DNA of 64,000 bases from Spirochaetia bacterium 38H-sp. GTDB lineage: Bacteria > Spirochaetota > Spirochaetia > Winmispirales > Winmispiraceae. Positions 1 through 8,509 of the stretch are shown in pieces. Numbering within the stretch: the stretch's first letter is position 1; the number at the start of each line of letters is the position of its first letter. The notes below the pieces were generated by a model. The model saw nothing but the letters and a program-made list of their open reading frames with translations, was not told where the DNA came from and did no database searches. The DNA lies in contig JBCHKQ010000002.1 in NCBI GenBank assembly GCA_039023545.1, positions 496,001 to 560,000 of the forward strand, written 5' to 3'. The position numbers and the translations under genes are program-made.

Positions 1-253
1 CGCTCATTATTTGCTCCTTTACACAACTTCTTATATGTGCATCAAGAAGCAATGTAGAAACACCTGAAAGAGCAGCCCTTACAGAGGTAATCTGGTTGAG
101 AATTCCATCGCAATAGACATCTTCTTCTATCATCTTCTTTATTCCTCTGATCTGACCTTCTATCCTGTTAAGCCTCTTTATAAGAGCATCTTTTGTCTCT
201 TTATCATGATGAGCATGTCTTTCTTCTATACTACAACTTTGACAAGTTTCCAT
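1..253 (-). CDS. csoR: CsoR/RcnR-family metal-sensing repressor, 3' end outside window
   Basis: This is a small all-helical DNA-binding repressor that releases DNA when it binds a metal, usually Cu(I). The visible 84 residues carry the family signature (RLNRIEGQIRGI near residue 27, then SVRAAL and LLLDAHIRSC). The expected Cu(I) ligands are present as Cys48, His73 and Cys77, the C-H-C pattern of CsoR rather than the RcnR nickel/cobalt set. The N terminus adds CxxC (4,7) and a His cluster (13-16), possibly extra metal contacts. The start is set by an AAGGAG eight bases before the ATG. It diverges from the SHOCT gene, with a CsoR-type operator between them. The C terminus is cut by the window edge. 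Confidence 0.9.
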   Translation of the reverse strand, partial: METCQSCSIEERHAHHDKETKDALIKRLNRIEGQIRGIKKMIEEDVYCDGILNQITSVRAALSGVSTLLLDAHIRSCVKEQIMS

Positions 254-369
254 TTACTTCTCCTTAAAAATATACCCCCTCCCCCTATACAAAATACTAT
301 ATATAGCAAAATCTGTCAAACATTATGATATGTTTTGTAAAAAAAAAGTTTATAAATTATGTAACATAT

Positions 370-386
370 ATACCCCCTAGGGGTAT
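370..386. promoter_or_regulatory. Probable CsoR operator
   Basis: The sequence ATACCCCCTAGGGGTAT is a near-perfect inverted repeat of the G/C-run type bound by CsoR repressors. It lies between csoR and the divergent SHOCT gene, about 20 bp upstream of a TATAAT (405-410), so a bound repressor would cover the -35 region of the SHOCT promoter. A related half site, TACCCCCT, recurs at 273-280 directly upstream of csoR, which would fit autoregulation. Assignment is by analogy with known CsoR sites. Confidence 0.75.
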
Positions 387-432
387 TTTATAGTATATTT
401 AAATTATAATCCATTAATAAGAGGAGAGACAT

Positions 433-1077
433 ATGAATAATTTAAAACTAAGAAAAATAGGCATAGTTATTGTGCTTGCTTTTCTTACACTAGCCCCTGT
501 TATGGCAGATTCTGATCACGCCAATTTATCAGTAGGCAGCGTTTTACAGGAAATCATGCAAAAACAGGGTGTAAACAATGAAAAAGACATAGACATAGCC
601 CATGTTCCGGAAGAACTTCTGGAAGAACTTGGAGATGCAGTTATGGAAGAATCCCATCCAGGCACAGCTCATGAGTTTATGGATACTATGATGGGTGGCG
701 AAGGCTCTGAGTCCCTAAGACAGGCTCATATAAATATGGGATACAACTACCTGCTTTCTTTGACAAAAGGAACCGGTTCTTGGGGAATGATGGGACCATA
801 TAATATGATGGGCACAGGAATGATGGGAGCGTGGGGAGGCTCTTCTTATACCCCTTTTTTTAGATACGGAGGCATAATTATGATGATTTTTGGTTTTCTA
901 GTTATAGCAGGACTTATTGCATTGATAGTAATGTCAGTAAGACAGACAGGATTCTTTAGAAAGCTTTCTTCTACAGAAGATGATGAAAACCCCCTTGATA
1001 TTCTGGACAGAAGACTGGCAAGAGGAGAAATCACAGAAGAAGAATACGACAAACTAAGAAAAAAGCTTACAGACTAA
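433..1077 (+). CDS. Exported/membrane SHOCT-domain protein, Met-rich
   Basis: The 214-residue protein has a signal peptide (about 1-26) and an acidic periplasmic region. A Met/Gly-rich stretch around 116-138 contains four MM pairs. One membrane helix (about 147-172) and a C-terminal SHOCT domain (about 187-214, LDRRLARGEITEEEYDKL) follow. Met-rich clusters outside the membrane commonly bind Cu(I). With the adjacent CsoR and its operator, a role in copper handling is likely but inferred. SHOCT domains are short oligomerisation modules, here predicted to face the cytoplasm. The start has a good GAGGAGAG ribosome site. The small LDCC gene follows 58 bp downstream, after a hairpin. Confidence 0.75.
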   Translation: MNNLKLRKIGIVIVLAFLTLAPVMADSDHANLSVGSVLQEIMQKQGVNNEKDIDIAHVPEELLEELGDAVMEESHPGTAHEFMDTMMGGEGSESLRQAHINMGYNYLLSLTKGTGSWGMMGPYNMMGTGMMGAWGGSSYTPFFRYGGIIMMIFGFLVIAGLIALIVMSVRQTGFFRKLSSTEDDENPLDILDRRLARGEITEEEYDKLRKKLTD

Positions 1078-1078
1078 A

Positions 1079-1108
1079 TTTTAGGGCGGGAAATAATCCG
1101 CCCTAAAA
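1079..1108 (+). terminator. Hairpin after the SHOCT gene
   Basis: An 11-bp perfect stem, TTTTAGGGCGG paired with CCGCCCTAAAA around an 8-base loop, starts two bases after the stop codon. The T-run is on the wrong side for a strong intrinsic terminator, so it may be partial and let some transcription reach the LDCC gene. Confidence 0.5.
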
Positions 1109-1135
1109 TCAGCTTACAATAACACGGAGGAAATC

Positions 1136-1375
1136 ATGGCAGGAATCATATCTAAGCTAAAAAAATGGGTAGACAAACTAGCAGAAGATAATAAAAAGAC
1201 CTTTGGAAACAACGCCACCCTGGACTGCTGTAATCTTCCAGGCAAAAAAGCAACAGAAAAAAGAACAGAGACAATGCCAGAAAGCAACTCCTATTATAGC
1301 ACGGCAGACGCAGAGCTAATCCAATATGAACAAGAATACAACAAAACAACAGAAAACCATAAAAGTAAACAATAG
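1136..1375 (+). CDS. Small LDCC-motif putative metal-binding protein
   Basis: This 79-residue cytoplasmic protein has no signal peptide. It carries the sequence TLDCCNLPGKK near residue 30, the LDCC motif used to define a family of small putative metal-binding proteins; the vicinal cysteines are the only obvious ligands. The N terminus is an amphipathic Lys-rich helix and the C terminus is polar and probably disordered. A strong GGAGGAAATC ribosome site precedes the ATG. Its position downstream of the CsoR-controlled SHOCT gene suggests a copper-related job, but no function has been shown as far as I know. Confidence 0.65.
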   Translation: MAGIISKLKKWVDKLAEDNKKTFGNNATLDCCNLPGKKATEKRTETMPESNSYYSTADAELIQYEQEYNKTTENHKSKQ

Positions 1376-1469
1376 ATTATACAACAAGGCATACCACAAC
1401 GGTAGTAAACACCTTGCACTATAGAAATAGTTTACGCATCACTCCACAAAGTGACATCGTTATTTTTGT

Positions 1470-1491
1470 AGCGGCTGTGCAGCCGCTTTTT
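1470..1491 (+). terminator. Intrinsic terminator of the SHOCT/LDCC unit
   Basis: AGCGGCT-GTGC-AGCCGCT forms a tight GC hairpin followed directly by TTTTT. It ends the plus-strand copper-type unit before the convergent pgsA gene. Confidence 0.85.
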
Positions 1492-1529
1492 GTTGTACCC
1501 GACTAACACAGCTCAACAGAGAACAACTT

Positions 1530-2114
1530 CTATTTTTCCTGTCTAAAAAAGCTCACAGCCACTCTAACATAATCAATAAAAGACATATAAGCCAAAACAA
1601 TGCTTACAGAAAAGCAGACAATCATTGCGACATTGAGATAAGATAGCCAGCCCAGAGCCGGGAAAATGTGCGGCCAAGAAAAGACAGCAAGCCCCATAAA
1701 AGTAGAAACAGAATAGAACACAGACTTTAGCTTTCCCCCTGCCCTCGCACCCATAGCAAAACCATGTCTTGAGAGAATCATTCTCAAAAAAAGAATCCCT
1801 AACTCTCTGTACATGATAAGTAAAAAAATCCATGCAGGCAGAATCCCTGCAACAACAAAAGCAAGAAAATAAGTAAGCCTTGCCACCACATCCGCAAAAG
1901 GATCCAGCAGTTTACCTATGTCGCTCACATTACCTGTCCTCCTCGCTACCATACCGTCAAAAAGATCACTTATCTCCATGACAGCATAAAGAACCCACAG
2001 TCCGAGCAGGACAGAAAAAACCGGCCTTGTTTTGGCAAGACCAAAAAGCACAAAAAAAACAGGCGCAAGAACAATGCGCGAAGAAGTAAGGATATTGGCA
2101 GCATGTTTCTTCAT
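1530..2114 (-). CDS. pgsA: CDP-alcohol phosphatidyltransferase (PgsA-like)
   Basis: This integral membrane enzyme transfers a phosphatidyl group from CDP-diacylglycerol to a small alcohol, probably glycerol-3-phosphate, at the inner membrane. The full catalytic signature D-G-x2-A-R-x8-G-x3-D-x3-D is present (DGMVARRTG...GKLLDPFAD), with several membrane helices in 194 residues, the usual PgsA length. A longer reading frame runs upstream, but its extra residues are translated through a repeat element and are not hydrophobic. I therefore start at the MKKHAANILTSSR methionine. No clear Shine-Dalgarno is seen. It diverges from a second enzyme of the same superfamily. Confidence 0.8.
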   Translation of the reverse strand: MKKHAANILTSSRIVLAPVFFVLFGLAKTRPVFSVLLGLWVLYAVMEISDLFDGMVARRTGNVSDIGKLLDPFADVVARLTYFLAFVVAGILPAWIFLLIMYRELGILFLRMILSRHGFAMGARAGGKLKSVFYSVSTFMGLAVFSWPHIFPALGWLSYLNVAMIVCFSVSIVLAYMSFIDYVRVAVSFFRQEK

Positions 2115-2157
2115 AATTAGCAGGCTAGTACAAGGCACAGCATTTGTCAACATAAAC

Positions 2158-2221
2158 ACCGAACGGCAGAGCTGCGGCTTTCCAAATAGAGAAAAAAGAC
2201 GCAGCTCTGCCTGCCTGCGGC
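2158..2221 (+). repeat. ACCGAAC two-hairpin repeat, copy 1
   Basis: ACCGAAC box, then a perfect 12-bp stem (2165-2176 with 2200-2211, 23-base loop), then the GCC-TGC-GGC mini-hairpin. It sits between the divergent pgsA and the next gene. Confidence 0.9.
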
Positions 2222-2317
2222 ATATAGAAAAAACGAATACTTTTGGCACTATCAAAAATCAAAATCCTGCATTTTTTACTATTTTCTATCAAAAAAAATA
2301 TAACACAATAGGTTTTA

Positions 2318-2346
2318 TTGACACCATTTTCTTTTAACTATACAGT
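2318..2346 (+). promoter_or_regulatory. Promoter of the second phosphatidyltransferase, leaderless type
   Basis: TTGACA, 17 bp, TACAGT. Only 8 bp separate the -10 box from the ATG at 2355 and there is no Shine-Dalgarno, so the transcript would begin at or just before the start codon. Confidence 0.6.
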
Positions 2347-2354
2347 AAAAAATC

Positions 2355-3152
2355 ATGGAAAAAGAAAAATACACCCCCGTTGCACATATTTGTGGTACTG
2401 TTCTGCTTCTTGCAGCAATACAGTGGGGTTTTGTAGCTGCTCTTATATTGATTTATGATATCACAATAACAAAACCCCTCATGGTTTTCTTCATAAGTTC
2501 TGCAGCATATCACACAGCTATGGCAGCTTTTTTGCTGATACAAAGAAAAGACTTTTATAACATAGAACACAAGCGTTTTCTTCTAAGAATCAATATACCC
2601 AACTATCTTAGCCTGTTTAGACTGAGTTCCATGCCTACAGTAACGCTTCTTCTTGTTCTTGCATGGCAATATCCAATTGCTATTATAGTCCTTGTATTTA
2701 CAGCAATTGTTTTTTTGACAGATTTTCTTGACGGATATATTGCAAGAAAAACCAATCAGATTACAAGGATTGGCCGTTATCTTGACAGCATGAGCGACTA
2801 CGCCATCCTGATAGTAATCTCCATTGTCTTCTATAATTATCATCTCATACCCATGTGGTTCTTATGGGTGGTAATTGCAAGACTGTTTATACAAGGAATC
2901 GGAATGGGAGTTCTTCTCCTCATAAAAGGAAAAGTCAGAGTAGAAAGCTCATTTCTTGCCAAAACAAGCATTTTTTCTATAATGGTTGTATACGGTCTTC
3001 ACATACTAAGCTTTTTCTATACATTGGAAATTCTCAACACGTATATTCTTCCTATAGTAGACATTATAGCAAGCATTATCCTTGCAATCTCACTTGCAGA
3101 AAAGCTTGCAAAGCTCTGGCAGTATAGCAAGCTACCTCCAGAGGAAATCTGA
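2355..3152 (+). CDS. CDP-alcohol phosphatidyltransferase family membrane protein
   Basis: The 265-residue polytopic membrane protein carries the complete CDP-alcohol phosphotransferase motif (DGYIARKTN...GRYLDSMSD) in its centre. Two extra N-terminal membrane helices (about 10-55) are not found in short PgsA proteins. The family makes phospholipids from CDP-diacylglycerol. The acceptor alcohol cannot be read from the sequence, and phosphatidylglycerophosphate, phosphatidylinositol-phosphate or cardiolipin synthesis are all possible. It diverges from pgsA. The ATG lacks a Shine-Dalgarno and lies 8 bp from a good -10 box, so it may be translated from a leaderless message. Confidence 0.75.
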   Translation: MEKEKYTPVAHICGTVLLLAAIQWGFVAALILIYDITITKPLMVFFISSAAYHTAMAAFLLIQRKDFYNIEHKRFLLRINIPNYLSLFRLSSMPTVTLLLVLAWQYPIAIIVLVFTAIVFLTDFLDGYIARKTNQITRIGRYLDSMSDYAILIVISIVFYNYHLIPMWFLWVVIARLFIQGIGMGVLLLIKGKVRVESSFLAKTSIFSIMVVYGLHILSFFYTLEILNTYILPIVDIIASIILAISLAEKLAKLWQYSKLPPEEI

Positions 3153-3192
3153 TTTTTAACTACTGCTATTAATAGCGAATCATTTATTTCTT

Positions 3193-3239
3193 CCGCTGGT
3201 AGGCAGCACGGACCGCGCAGCGGGTCGTGCGTTCGGTAT
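3193..3239 (-). repeat. ACCGAAC two-hairpin repeat, copy 2
   Basis: On the minus strand: ATACCGAACG, an 11-bp stem with two mismatches (3206-3216 with 3220-3230, 3-base loop), then a tail with CTG...CAG in place of the usual GCC...GGC. It lies between two plus-strand genes, in the antisense direction. Confidence 0.8.
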
Positions 3240-3336
3240 TATTTGTTTTTACACGGTCTTAGTTGACTTTGTTGCATAAGTAGCCTGAGTGGTGTTTTTA
3301 TGTTATATTAAAAAAAATATATATGAGGGAGAGGTT

Positions 3337-4509
3337 ATGATTGATTTTTACTTTTGGAATTATACAAGGGTTGTTTTTGGGCTTGAGGCAGAGAAGGAGC
3401 TTGAGTCCCATCTGGAGCTGCTGGGAGATAAGGTGCTTTTGCACTATGGAGGCGGTTCTATCAAGCAGATAGGTCTCTACGATACCGTGATAAAGACTCT
3501 CAAAAAGGCCGGGGTGAGTTTTGTGGAGCTGGGCGGGGTTAAGCCCAACCCAAGACTGAGTTTGGTGTACGAGGGTATTGAGCTATGCCGTAAGGAAGGT
3601 GTGACGGGTATTCTTGCAGTAGGCGGCGGTAGTGTTATAGATTCGGCAAAGGCCATTGCAGCAGGTGTGCCTTATGATGGAGATGTGTGGGATTTCTATA
3701 CAACAGATAAAAATCCGGATAAAGCTCTTCCCATAGGGGTTATGCTTACACTCCCAGCTGCAGGCAGTGAGACAAGTACCGGCAGTGTAATAACCAAGGA
3801 GGAAGGTGAGCTCAAGCGAGACACGGGTTCTCCTATCTTGAGGCCCCAGTTTGCAATTCTCAATCCCAAGTGGACGCTCAGTCTTCCCTGGTATCAGACG
3901 GCATGCGGTATAAGCGATATGTTTGCCCATATAATGGAAAGGTATTTTACTACAGTAGAACATGTTGAGCTTACGGATAGAATGGCAGAGGGTGCAATGA
4001 AGACTATAATTCATCAGGCATACAGGCTCAAGGAGAATCCGGATAACCTGGATGCAAGAAGCGAGATTATGTGGGCTGGGACTGTTGCACACAATGATAT
4101 CTTGCATACAGGACGTATCGGCGACTGGGCAACTCATATGATAGAGCATGAGCTCAGCGGGATATACGATATAGCGCATGGTGCAGGACTCAGCATAGTA
4201 TTCCCCGCATGGCAAAAATACATGCTGGACAAGCATCCACAGAAAATTGCTCAATTTGCCCACAGGGTTTTTGATATAGACTATTATCAGGATGATATAA
4301 AAGAGACCGCTCGCATGGGCATAAAGCGTCTAGAAGAGTTCTACCGAGATATGGAGCTTCCCGTAAGGCTCAAGGATGCAGGCATAGGCACCGACAGAAT
4401 CCGGGAGATGGCAAAGAAGGCCACCAGAGATGATAAAATCAAGCTTGGAAACTTCCATAAGCTGGACAGCAAGGCAATAGAAGAGATACTGCATCTTGCA
4501 GCAGAATAA
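3337..4509 (+). CDS. Iron-containing alcohol dehydrogenase (BdhA/YqhD type)
   Basis: The 390-residue cytoplasmic enzyme interconverts aldehydes and alcohols with NAD(P)H, consistent with a fermentative end step. The N-terminal Rossmann-like part has the GGGSVID cofactor loop. The C-terminal part has the Fe/Zn ligand region (GISDMFAHIMERYF, HTGRIGDWATHMIEH, IAHGAGLS), which supplies one Asp and three His as in group III alcohol dehydrogenases. The ATG at 3337 has GAGGGAGAGG in front. The longer frame upstream adds residues with no family match. The nearest relatives by pattern are butanol dehydrogenases, but substrate range is not readable. A strong terminator follows. Confidence 0.9.
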   Translation: MIDFYFWNYTRVVFGLEAEKELESHLELLGDKVLLHYGGGSIKQIGLYDTVIKTLKKAGVSFVELGGVKPNPRLSLVYEGIELCRKEGVTGILAVGGGSVIDSAKAIAAGVPYDGDVWDFYTTDKNPDKALPIGVMLTLPAAGSETSTGSVITKEEGELKRDTGSPILRPQFAILNPKWTLSLPWYQTACGISDMFAHIMERYFTTVEHVELTDRMAEGAMKTIIHQAYRLKENPDNLDARSEIMWAGTVAHNDILHTGRIGDWATHMIEHELSGIYDIAHGAGLSIVFPAWQKYMLDKHPQKIAQFAHRVFDIDYYQDDIKETARMGIKRLEEFYRDMELPVRLKDAGIGTDRIREMAKKATRDDKIKLGNFHKLDSKAIEEILHLAAE

Positions 4510-4529
4510 AAGTCATGATAGAAAAAAAT

Positions 4530-4560
4530 AAGGGAGAGGATAGTCCTCTCCTTTATTTTT
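4530..4560 (+). terminator. Intrinsic terminator of the alcohol dehydrogenase gene
   Basis: GGAGAGGA-TAG-TCCTCTCC with A/T-extended flanks and a TTTATTTTT tract. It lies inside the upstream extension of the rlpA reading frame, which argues that rlpA really starts at 4587. Confidence 0.85.
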
Positions 4561-4586
4561 GCAAGTATAACCCGATTATAAGACAG

Positions 4587-5162
4587 ATGAAGCGAGTATT
4601 CCTTTTTTTTGCATTCATTACAGCAGCAAACATCGCAGCACTTGAGCTGCAGGGCTATGCCTCATGGTATGGCCCGGGATTTGCGGGAAAACTAACTGCT
4701 TCAGGGGAAGTATTTGACCCTCAGAAACTCACAGCTGCACACAGAGACCTGCCATTTGGTACAAAAATACGCGTAACAAACCTTTCCAATAACAGGACAG
4801 TAGTGGTCACAATCAACGACAGAGGACCTTTTGTAAAAAACCGCATAATCGACCTGTCAAAAAAAGCAGCAGAAGAACTGGACATGATAAAAACAGGCAC
4901 GGCACTTGTAAAGCTGGAAATCATCAGCATTCCCAAAGGGCAGGAAAGACCGGTAATCCTGCAGGCAGGTGCATTTAAAGACAAAAAAAATGCAGAACAA
5001 CTATGCAGCCTGCTAAAGAAACATAAAATAAGCGCAATAATAGAAGAAACCCATACAAATTATAAAGTAATAGTTTACACAAAGAGCTCTTTGGAGAAGG
5101 CAACAAGAGAAAAGCTTGCAAAACTGGGCATAAAGAATGTCTTTAAGCGAAATAAAAAATAA
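4587..5162 (+). CDS. rlpA: RlpA-like septal lytic transglycosylase with SPOR domain
   Basis: The protein of 191 residues is exported by a signal peptide (about 1-18). A double-psi beta-barrel RlpA domain follows (about 20-115), with the diagnostic YASWYGPGFAGKLTASGE and INDRGPFVKNRIIDLS. A C-terminal SPOR domain (about 120-190, VILQAGAFKDKKNAEQL) binds denuded septal glycan strands. RlpA proteins cleave or bind peptidoglycan stripped of peptides and help daughter-cell separation. The ATG at 4587 immediately precedes the signal peptide, and the longer frame would run through a terminator. The stop codon overlaps a repeat element. Confidence 0.88.
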   Translation: MKRVFLFFAFITAANIAALELQGYASWYGPGFAGKLTASGEVFDPQKLTAAHRDLPFGTKIRVTNLSNNRTVVVTINDRGPFVKNRIIDLSKKAAEELDMIKTGTALVKLEIISIPKGQERPVILQAGAFKDKKNAEQLCSLLKKHKISAIIEETHTNYKVIVYTKSSLEKATREKLAKLGIKNVFKRNKK

Positions 5163-5229
5163 TACCGAACGTCGGGGCCGCGCCAAATAAAAGCAAAGCA
5201 GGAAAGGTGCAGCCCCTCCTGCCTTCGGC
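5162..5229 (+). repeat. ACCGAAC two-hairpin repeat, copy 3
   Basis: ATACCGAACG overlaps the last base of the rlpA stop codon. An 11-position stem (5174-5184 with 5206-5216; one mismatch, one G-U) is followed by the GCC-TTC-GGC mini-hairpin. Confidence 0.9.
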
Positions 5230-5286
5230 GAGGTATTTTTCCATCCAGAACACTATTGCATTATATTTTTTATTATGTCAGATCCT

Positions 5287-5332
5287 GCCGGAGGCAGTGC
5301 GTGACGCTGCAACGTCATCGCACGTTCGGTAT
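5287..5332 (-). repeat. ACCGAAC two-hairpin repeat, copy 4
   Basis: Minus-strand copy just upstream of the response-regulator gene. Compact stem (5297-5307 with 5312-5323, one bulged base) and a GCC-TCC-GGC mini-hairpin. Copies 3 and 4 face each other across 57 bp. Confidence 0.88.
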
Positions 5333-5341
5333 AAAATTTGT

Positions 5342-5370
5342 TTGTAAAATTGGACAAAATATCTGATAAT
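5342..5370 (+). promoter_or_regulatory. Promoter of the response-regulator/kinase gene, leaderless type
   Basis: TTGTAA, 17 bp, GATAAT, with 6 bp to the ATG at 5377. There is no Shine-Dalgarno. An overlapping TTGGAC-17-TATTAT (5350-5378) would instead place the RNA start near the internal ATG at 5389. Confidence 0.5.
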
Positions 5371-5376
5371 TATATT

Positions 5377-7173
5377 ATGGCAAAAATTATGCTTGTGGAG
5401 GATGAGGCACTCATCGCTCTGGATATAAAAAACAGTCTGGAGTCGGCCGGACACGAGGTTCTCTTGGCGGCCAATGCAAAAAAAGCGCTGGAATGTACAG
5501 AAAATAACCAAGATATAGAGCTTTTTATTCTGGATATAGGGCTTGATGGGAAACTGAGCGGGATAGAGCTTGCAGAAAAAATACGCAAGACAAAAAAAGA
5601 GAGCATAATATTTTTTTCCAACTTTTCGGACAACGATACACTCAACAGGCTTGCAAAGATAGAAAACAGTATATTCCTTCCCAAGCTTATATCTAGAGAG
5701 ATTCTCATAAGCAATATTTCTCTTTTGTTACATACCACAAAGAAAAAAAGAAAAAGGACAACTATAAATCCCATAAGCACGGCTTTTGCAGAGCTTTTTG
5801 AGACTATGGAGGAGGGAGTAAGTCTTAATCAGCTTGTGCCAGATATAAAAACTCCCACAGGCTATAAGATTATCAGGGTAAATCAGGCTTTTTGCAATAT
5901 CATAGGAAAGAAAAAAGAAGAACTGGAAGGCAAGATGGCAAATGAGGTTTTGCCGTCACTACCGGAGCATTTTGTAGAAAAGATGCTGGAGGTTGTAAGA
6001 GAAAGAAAATCTCAGAGGTTTAATCTGCATCTGGAGGATATCGATAGGCATCTTTCCGTATCACTCATTCCGTGGAACATGGGCTTCGGTGCCATATGGA
6101 GAGACATAACAGAAGAAATAAAGCTGACAGAGGCTCTTAGAAAAAGTGAGAGCCGCTACAGGGTGCTAGTGGAGAATCAGACTGATATGGTGGTTAAGGT
6201 GGATACAGAGGGACGTTTTTTGTATGTTAGTCCTTCTTATTGTGCTGTTTTTGGCAAAAGTGAGGAAGAACTTCTTGGCCGTTCTTTTGTCCCGCTGGTA
6301 CATCCAGACGACAGAGAATCGACTCTCAAAGCAATAGAGAATGTATACAGACCACCTTATACTGCCTACATGGAACAGCGTGCCATTACCAAGGACGGTT
6401 ATAGATGGATAGCGTGGAGCGACAGCGCTATTATGGATGAAGAAGGAAACATAAAGGCCATAATAGGAGTAGGAAGAGATATCCACGATAAAAAAACAGC
6501 GGAGATAGAACTTAATAAAACAAGAAAGAAGCTAGAGGAAACTCTAGAAGAAAAAGAAATTTTGCTTAAAGAGCTCATCCACAGGGTAAAAAATACTCTA
6601 TCTTTGATTCTGAGTTTTATACATCTGGAAAAAGCTTCCTGGGATAACAAGAGATTTTTGAGCAGGATGGATTCTCTTGAAGCAAGGATAAAGTCTTTAT
6701 CAGAACTCTATGGGCTTTTGCACTCTACGGGGAACATAAAAAAGATAGATGTATCTTTTTATATAGAAAAACTTGTGGAAACAATCATAAAAGCCTATGG
6801 GATGTATCATAAGATAGAACTTGTTACAAAGCTTGACAGTATAAAGATGCCAGCAAAGGAGGCAACAAGTATAGGACTAATAGTGACAGAAACAGTAACC
6901 AATGCCTGCAAATATGCTTTTGAAGGAAGAGAAAGTGGCAGGCTATCCATACAACTAAATAAGAAAGACGACCTAATATATATAAATATAGAAGACAACG
7001 GGATAGGCATACAGCAAAAAGAAGGGGAAAAAGGAGAAGATTTTGACCAATCAACACATGGTGGACTAGGATTGCAGCTTATTCCCCTTCTTGTACAGCA
7101 GCTTGGCGGGGACATAGAGACATCAACAGACAACACCGGTACTCGCATATGCATATCCATACCTGGGAAGTAA
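5377..7173 (+). CDS. Response regulator-PAS-PAS-HisKA_2 sensor histidine kinase
   Basis: The 598-residue cytoplasmic hybrid signalling protein begins with a receiver domain (about 1-120; acidic pocket E8/D9, phospho-acceptor Asp53 in FILDIG). Two PAS domains follow (about 145-260 and 265-385). Next are a HisKA_2-type dimerisation domain with His402 in LIHRVKNTL and a HATPase domain (N box TNACKYAFEG, G boxes DNGIG and GGLGLQL). The receiver-first order suggests that another kinase phosphorylates it and so modulates its own kinase. It has no membrane segment, so the input is internal. No partner regulator is adjacent. The start matches the receiver N terminus and lacks a Shine-Dalgarno. Confidence 0.85.
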   Translation: MAKIMLVEDEALIALDIKNSLESAGHEVLLAANAKKALECTENNQDIELFILDIGLDGKLSGIELAEKIRKTKKESIIFFSNFSDNDTLNRLAKIENSIFLPKLISREILISNISLLLHTTKKKRKRTTINPISTAFAELFETMEEGVSLNQLVPDIKTPTGYKIIRVNQAFCNIIGKKKEELEGKMANEVLPSLPEHFVEKMLEVVRERKSQRFNLHLEDIDRHLSVSLIPWNMGFGAIWRDITEEIKLTEALRKSESRYRVLVENQTDMVVKVDTEGRFLYVSPSYCAVFGKSEEELLGRSFVPLVHPDDRESTLKAIENVYRPPYTAYMEQRAITKDGYRWIAWSDSAIMDEEGNIKAIIGVGRDIHDKKTAEIELNKTRKKLEETLEEKEILLKELIHRVKNTLSLILSFIHLEKASWDNKRFLSRMDSLEARIKSLSELYGLLHSTGNIKKIDVSFYIEKLVETIIKAYGMYHKIELVTKLDSIKMPAKEATSIGLIVTETVTNACKYAFEGRESGRLSIQLNKKDDLIYINIEDNGIGIQQKEGEKGEDFDQSTHGGLGLQLIPLLVQQLGGDIETSTDNTGTRICISIPGK

Positions 7174-7224
7174 TAAAATATATTTTATATTACCTGTCTG
7201 TTTTCTTAGCTCTTTTGTGGCGGT

Positions 7225-7253
7225 TTGATTTTTATTTTTTTTTAAGCTAGAAT
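7225..7253 (+). promoter_or_regulatory. Promoter of dapL
   Basis: TTGATT, 17 bp, TAGAAT, about 28 bp upstream of the dapL start. The gene also has a normal AGGAG ribosome site. Confidence 0.6.
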
Positions 7254-7281
7254 CCGCTATAAAAACAACAGGAGTTAAGAT

Positions 7282-8505
7282 ATGATCAAGATAAATTCTA
7301 ATTATTCCAAGCTCAAGGCTTCTTATCTTTTTTCTACGATAGCAAAGAAAGTATCGGAATATCAGAAAAATAATCCGGATAAGAAGATAATAAAGATGGG
7401 TATAGGTGATGTTACTTTGCCTTTGCCTCCTGCTTGTGTTGCAGCTTTTTCTTCTGCAGTGGAGGAGATGGGCAAAGCCGATACTTTTAGGGGATATGGT
7501 CCAGAACAGGGATATGAGTTTTTGAGAAAGGCCATAGCAGATAATGATTTTAAGGCAAGGGGTATGGATATAGAGCCGGATGAGATTTTTGTCTCTGACG
7601 GTGCTAAGAGCGACAGTGCTAATATACAAGAGCTTTTTGCAGAGGATGTTAGGGTTGCAATACAGGACCCTGTTTATCCTGTATATCTAGATACCAATGT
7701 CATGGCTGGAAGATCAGGAGAACCGGCTGATGGCAGATATGATAATATAACATATCTTCCGTGTGTTCCCCAAAACAATTTTCTCCCGGATATTCCTGCT
7801 GAGACTGTGGACCTAATATACCTCTGCTATCCCAACAATCCTACTGGCGCTGTGGCGGATAAGACTTATCTCAAAAAATGGGTGGATTACGCAAGAGAAA
7901 ACAAGTCTATTATTATTTTTGATGCTGCTTATGAGGCTTTTATAACTGACGAGAATATCCCCCACTCCATATATGAGATAGAAGGTGCAAAAGAGGTTGC
8001 AATAGAGATAAGAAGTTTTTCCAAGACAGCAGGTTTTACAGGCACAAGATGTGCTTACACAGTTGTTCCCAAGGAATGTATTATAAAAGACGAGAACAAA
8101 ACAGAGTACAGTCTCAATGCCATGTGGTTTAGGAGACAGAGTACCAAGTTTAACGGAGTGTCTTACCCTGTGCAGAGGGCAGCAGAGGCTGTATACAGCG
8201 AGGAGGGTAAAAAACAGGTCAAGGAAAATATTGCATATTATCTAGAAAACGCACGTATTCTCAGAGAAGCCCTGGAGGGTCTGGGATATGAGTGTACGGG
8301 AGGTAAAAACTCTCCTTATATATGGATAAATACAGGCAAGGATTCCTGGGAGTTCTTTGACATGCTTCTTGATAAGGCACAGATTGTGTGTACTCCGGGT
8401 AGTGGATTTGGTAAGGCTGGAGAGGGTTTTGTACGGTTTAGCGCTTTTAACAGCAGAGAGAATGTTATAGAAGCTGCAGACAGATTAAAAAGGTTGCTGG
8501 GTTAG
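7282..8505 (+). CDS. dapL: LL-diaminopimelate aminotransferase
   Basis: This is a PLP-dependent class I aminotransferase that converts tetrahydrodipicolinate straight to LL-diaminopimelate, the precursor of lysine and peptidoglycan. Its 407 residues match the family length. Recognisable parts are [12 protein letters not shown] near the N terminus, [14 protein letters not shown], the substrate-binding [10 protein letters not shown] loop, YPNNPTGAV, and the PLP lysine in [11 protein letters not shown]. The AGGAG ribosome site is well spaced. DapL is typical of spirochaetes, chlamydiae and some clostridia, which helps place the organism. The acyltransferase gene begins 4 bp after its stop, so the two are probably co-transcribed. 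Confidence 0.95.
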   Translation: MIKINSNYSKLKASYLFSTIAKKVSEYQKNNPDKKIIKMGIGDVTLPLPPACVAAFSSAVEEMGKADTFRGYGPEQGYEFLRKAIADNDFKARGMDIEPDEIFVSDGAKSDSANIQELFAEDVRVAIQDPVYPVYLDTNVMAGRSGEPADGRYDNITYLPCVPQNNFLPDIPAETVDLIYLCYPNNPTGAVADKTYLKKWVDYARENKSIIIFDAAYEAFITDENIPHSIYEIEGAKEVAIEIRSFSKTAGFTGTRCAYTVVPKECIIKDENKTEYSLNAMWFRRQSTKFNGVSYPVQRAAEAVYSEEGKKQVKENIAYYLENARILREALEGLGYECTGGKNSPYIWINTGKDSWEFFDMLLDKAQIVCTPGSGFGKAGEGFVRFSAFNSRENVIEAADRLKRLLG

Positions 8506-8509
8506 TTTT

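Noticed and set aside
2115-2255. Longer start for pgsA
   Set aside because: The extra 47 residues are translated from repeat copy 1 and lack any family similarity.
4515-4586. Upstream N-terminal extension of RlpA
   Set aside because: The extension runs through a strong terminator hairpin and would bury the signal peptide. The ATG at 4587 directly starts the signal sequence.
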